A model generated the notes under the pieces. It was not told where the DNA came from. It did not search any database and saw only the letters and a program-made list of their open reading frames with translations. DNA of 64,000 bases from Sipunculus nudus. Its lineage: Eukaryota > Annelida > Sipuncula > Golfingiida > Sipunculidae. Position numbers and translations under genes: made by a program. How positions within the stretch are numbered: position 1 is the stretch's first letter; the number at the start of each line of letters is the position of its first letter. Shown here one piece after another: positions 62,470 to 64,000 of the stretch. The stretch covers positions 9,104,839 to 9,168,838 of the forward strand of contig CM049316.1 of assembly GCA_026874595.1 (NCBI GenBank), in the 5' to 3' direction.

Positions 62470-64000
62470 TTAACAGAATTCTTTTATACACGAATTACTT
62501 TATGTTACACCCTAAAAAATTATTTTTGTTTTTATCTCTTGCAAAGTAATCCCCGCGCATCACGAATGTATATTGATAATTAATGTCTCTCCGAACATAA
62601 AATTGCTGAATAAACTAAAAAGGGAAGAATTTTTTTTTATATTGATAACCGTACCCTCGTCTCTAAAGGACACAAAAAAGCATGTTTGTGTCATTTTAAA
62701 GAGGCCAATTCCAATATGTGGCGTATGTTAAGTGAAGATAATACCTTGTACATTTTTTATATAAAAAAAACTAGAAAACGCCTACACACAGGCTGTTTGT
62801 GTTGATTATATTCACGTGTTTATAACATGCGGGGCTCCACCTAAAAAATACAAATACGTTCAACAACGACATCTGACGGCGAGTAAGATGTCGTTGGCCT
62901 TTCAGCTTCAGCAAATATGGAACCATTCACCTTCAGTTGCATGGTTTTCTGTTTGTCAGTTAACACTGGTGCACCTACCGTTTTTACCAACAGCTTGTAG
63001 GCCTAGATATAAATAGGTTCATGCATTATAAGAAATTTCCATAAAAGGAATAACGTACAGTTCATTTAAATATGTCCACAGAGTAAGCAAGTAATCTGAT
63101 AAATTCTACATCGAAGGTAATAACTGGCTTTAAAGGGACACTTCTGTAATATAGTTTATATTATCGCCAGACCTACTCATGGTAGAAAAGACACCAGAAT
63201 AACGCTCCTATTAATTATGCAGGTAGACTTTTACTTTAATGTGGAGCTGATGCTGTTATAGTATTTACAATTTAGACGGAATATGACTGATCGCTTTCAA
63301 AAACAAACCCCTAATATTAAGGCTTATGAAAGCTTCAGAATGAATATCATTTATCACGAATCAAAAAACACATGCAGCAGGCCACGTAAAATTACTATCA
63401 CTGGCTGCATGATGATATATACTTAAACCCCGGAGTCTCAGCTGCGAAAGCCAAAAGGACTTATTTCTCTCTTCCCGACAATGTAGTTGTATTTCAGTCA
63501 GATTAAAGCCAATGGATTAACCCTTTAACTGAATGTAGGGCAATTGCCTACAAATTTAATTCTTAGGTCCAATGGTTTATTCACAAGGTCATGTCCCAGC
63601 CTTCATTACAAAGTTTTCAATTCATCATGAAGCATTCGAACGCCCACGTATCTAATCAAGTGTTTCAGAGCCCGATGAGAAAGGGACTACTTTCAAACGC
63701 GCCGAGTCAGTGGTTTATTGCTCAGACGCATGCGCAGGTGGCAAGAAAAATTTAACCTCCTGTATGAATGGCGGTAATTCTAGCTGTGATTGTGCAATTC
63801 CTGGGACGGCGCCCCCTCACAGCATTTATAATTCATAAAAGGAAATTTGAATCATTGTGGGTTGCGTGTTTCTGGTGAAACTTCGTGAAAGAGATTGTAA
63901 AAGAAGAAATCATGCGTGTAATTCTATTTTCAGTAGAATAAAGCTACCTTTCAGACGCAATTAGACATCTTTAGTGACCTCAGGGTAATTTTCGCTGATG
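62470..64000. other. Unassigned 3' stretch
   Basis: CGCATGCGCA (63,727), GAATGGCGG (63,766) and GGCGCCCCC (63,807) cluster at 63,700-63,820 in a GC-richer block, which might be a TATA-less promoter or island cut by the window end. The 66-codon frame at 62,816-63,016 is unrecognised. Confidence 0.35.

Overview
The window looks like repeat-rich, AT-rich, non-coding nuclear DNA from an invertebrate animal, most likely a marine mollusc such as a bivalve. The evidence is indirect. There are no bacterial-style coding blocks, and dinucleotide microsatellites are long. Short elements have ends resembling CAGKGGCGGATCCA, a 3' non-LTR retrotransposon fragment carries a YADD motif, and tandem-core/hairpin elements resemble the pearl/DINE-like repeats known from bivalves. 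No complete host protein gene, rRNA, functional tRNA or CRISPR array can be supported. Nearly all open frames are short and unrecognisable, or are by-products of low-complexity repeats.

Layout. 0-7.7 kb is a nest of one diverged repeat family (called family A here). It occurs twice on the + strand, the second copy split by a ~2.07 kb insertion, and twice on the - strand. The inserted element has an internal tandem core and a terminal hairpin, and a relative lies at 50.5-51.0 kb. 7.7-22.7 kb is mostly unassigned AT-rich DNA with microsatellites, one possible TATA box plus untranslated first exon at 14.2-14.5 kb, and a doubtful transposase remnant at 17.1 kb. 22.88-26.45 kb is a satellite of about 110 units of 32/33 bp, each with a HindIII site. 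It contains a nearly identical ~1.15 kb internal duplication at an offset of exactly 1,254 bp. 28.74-30.52 kb is a second, unrelated pyrimidine-rich minisatellite with a 26-bp unit, which creates long spurious hydrophobic reading frames. 30.5-61.3 kb is unassigned DNA with small TIR elements, hairpins, microsatellites, two phase-compatible candidate exons at 43.4 and 46.2 kb, and a triplicated 71-bp unit at 57.9 kb. 61.3-62.47 kb is a decayed, 5'-truncated LINE.

The genes do not form a pathway. The window reads as a gene desert or a large intron/intergenic interval shaped by transposon nesting and tandem-array expansion. The strongest observations are the segmental duplication inside the 32-bp satellite, the nested insertion that splits a family A copy, and the shared architecture of the 3-5 kb and 50.5-51 kb elements.
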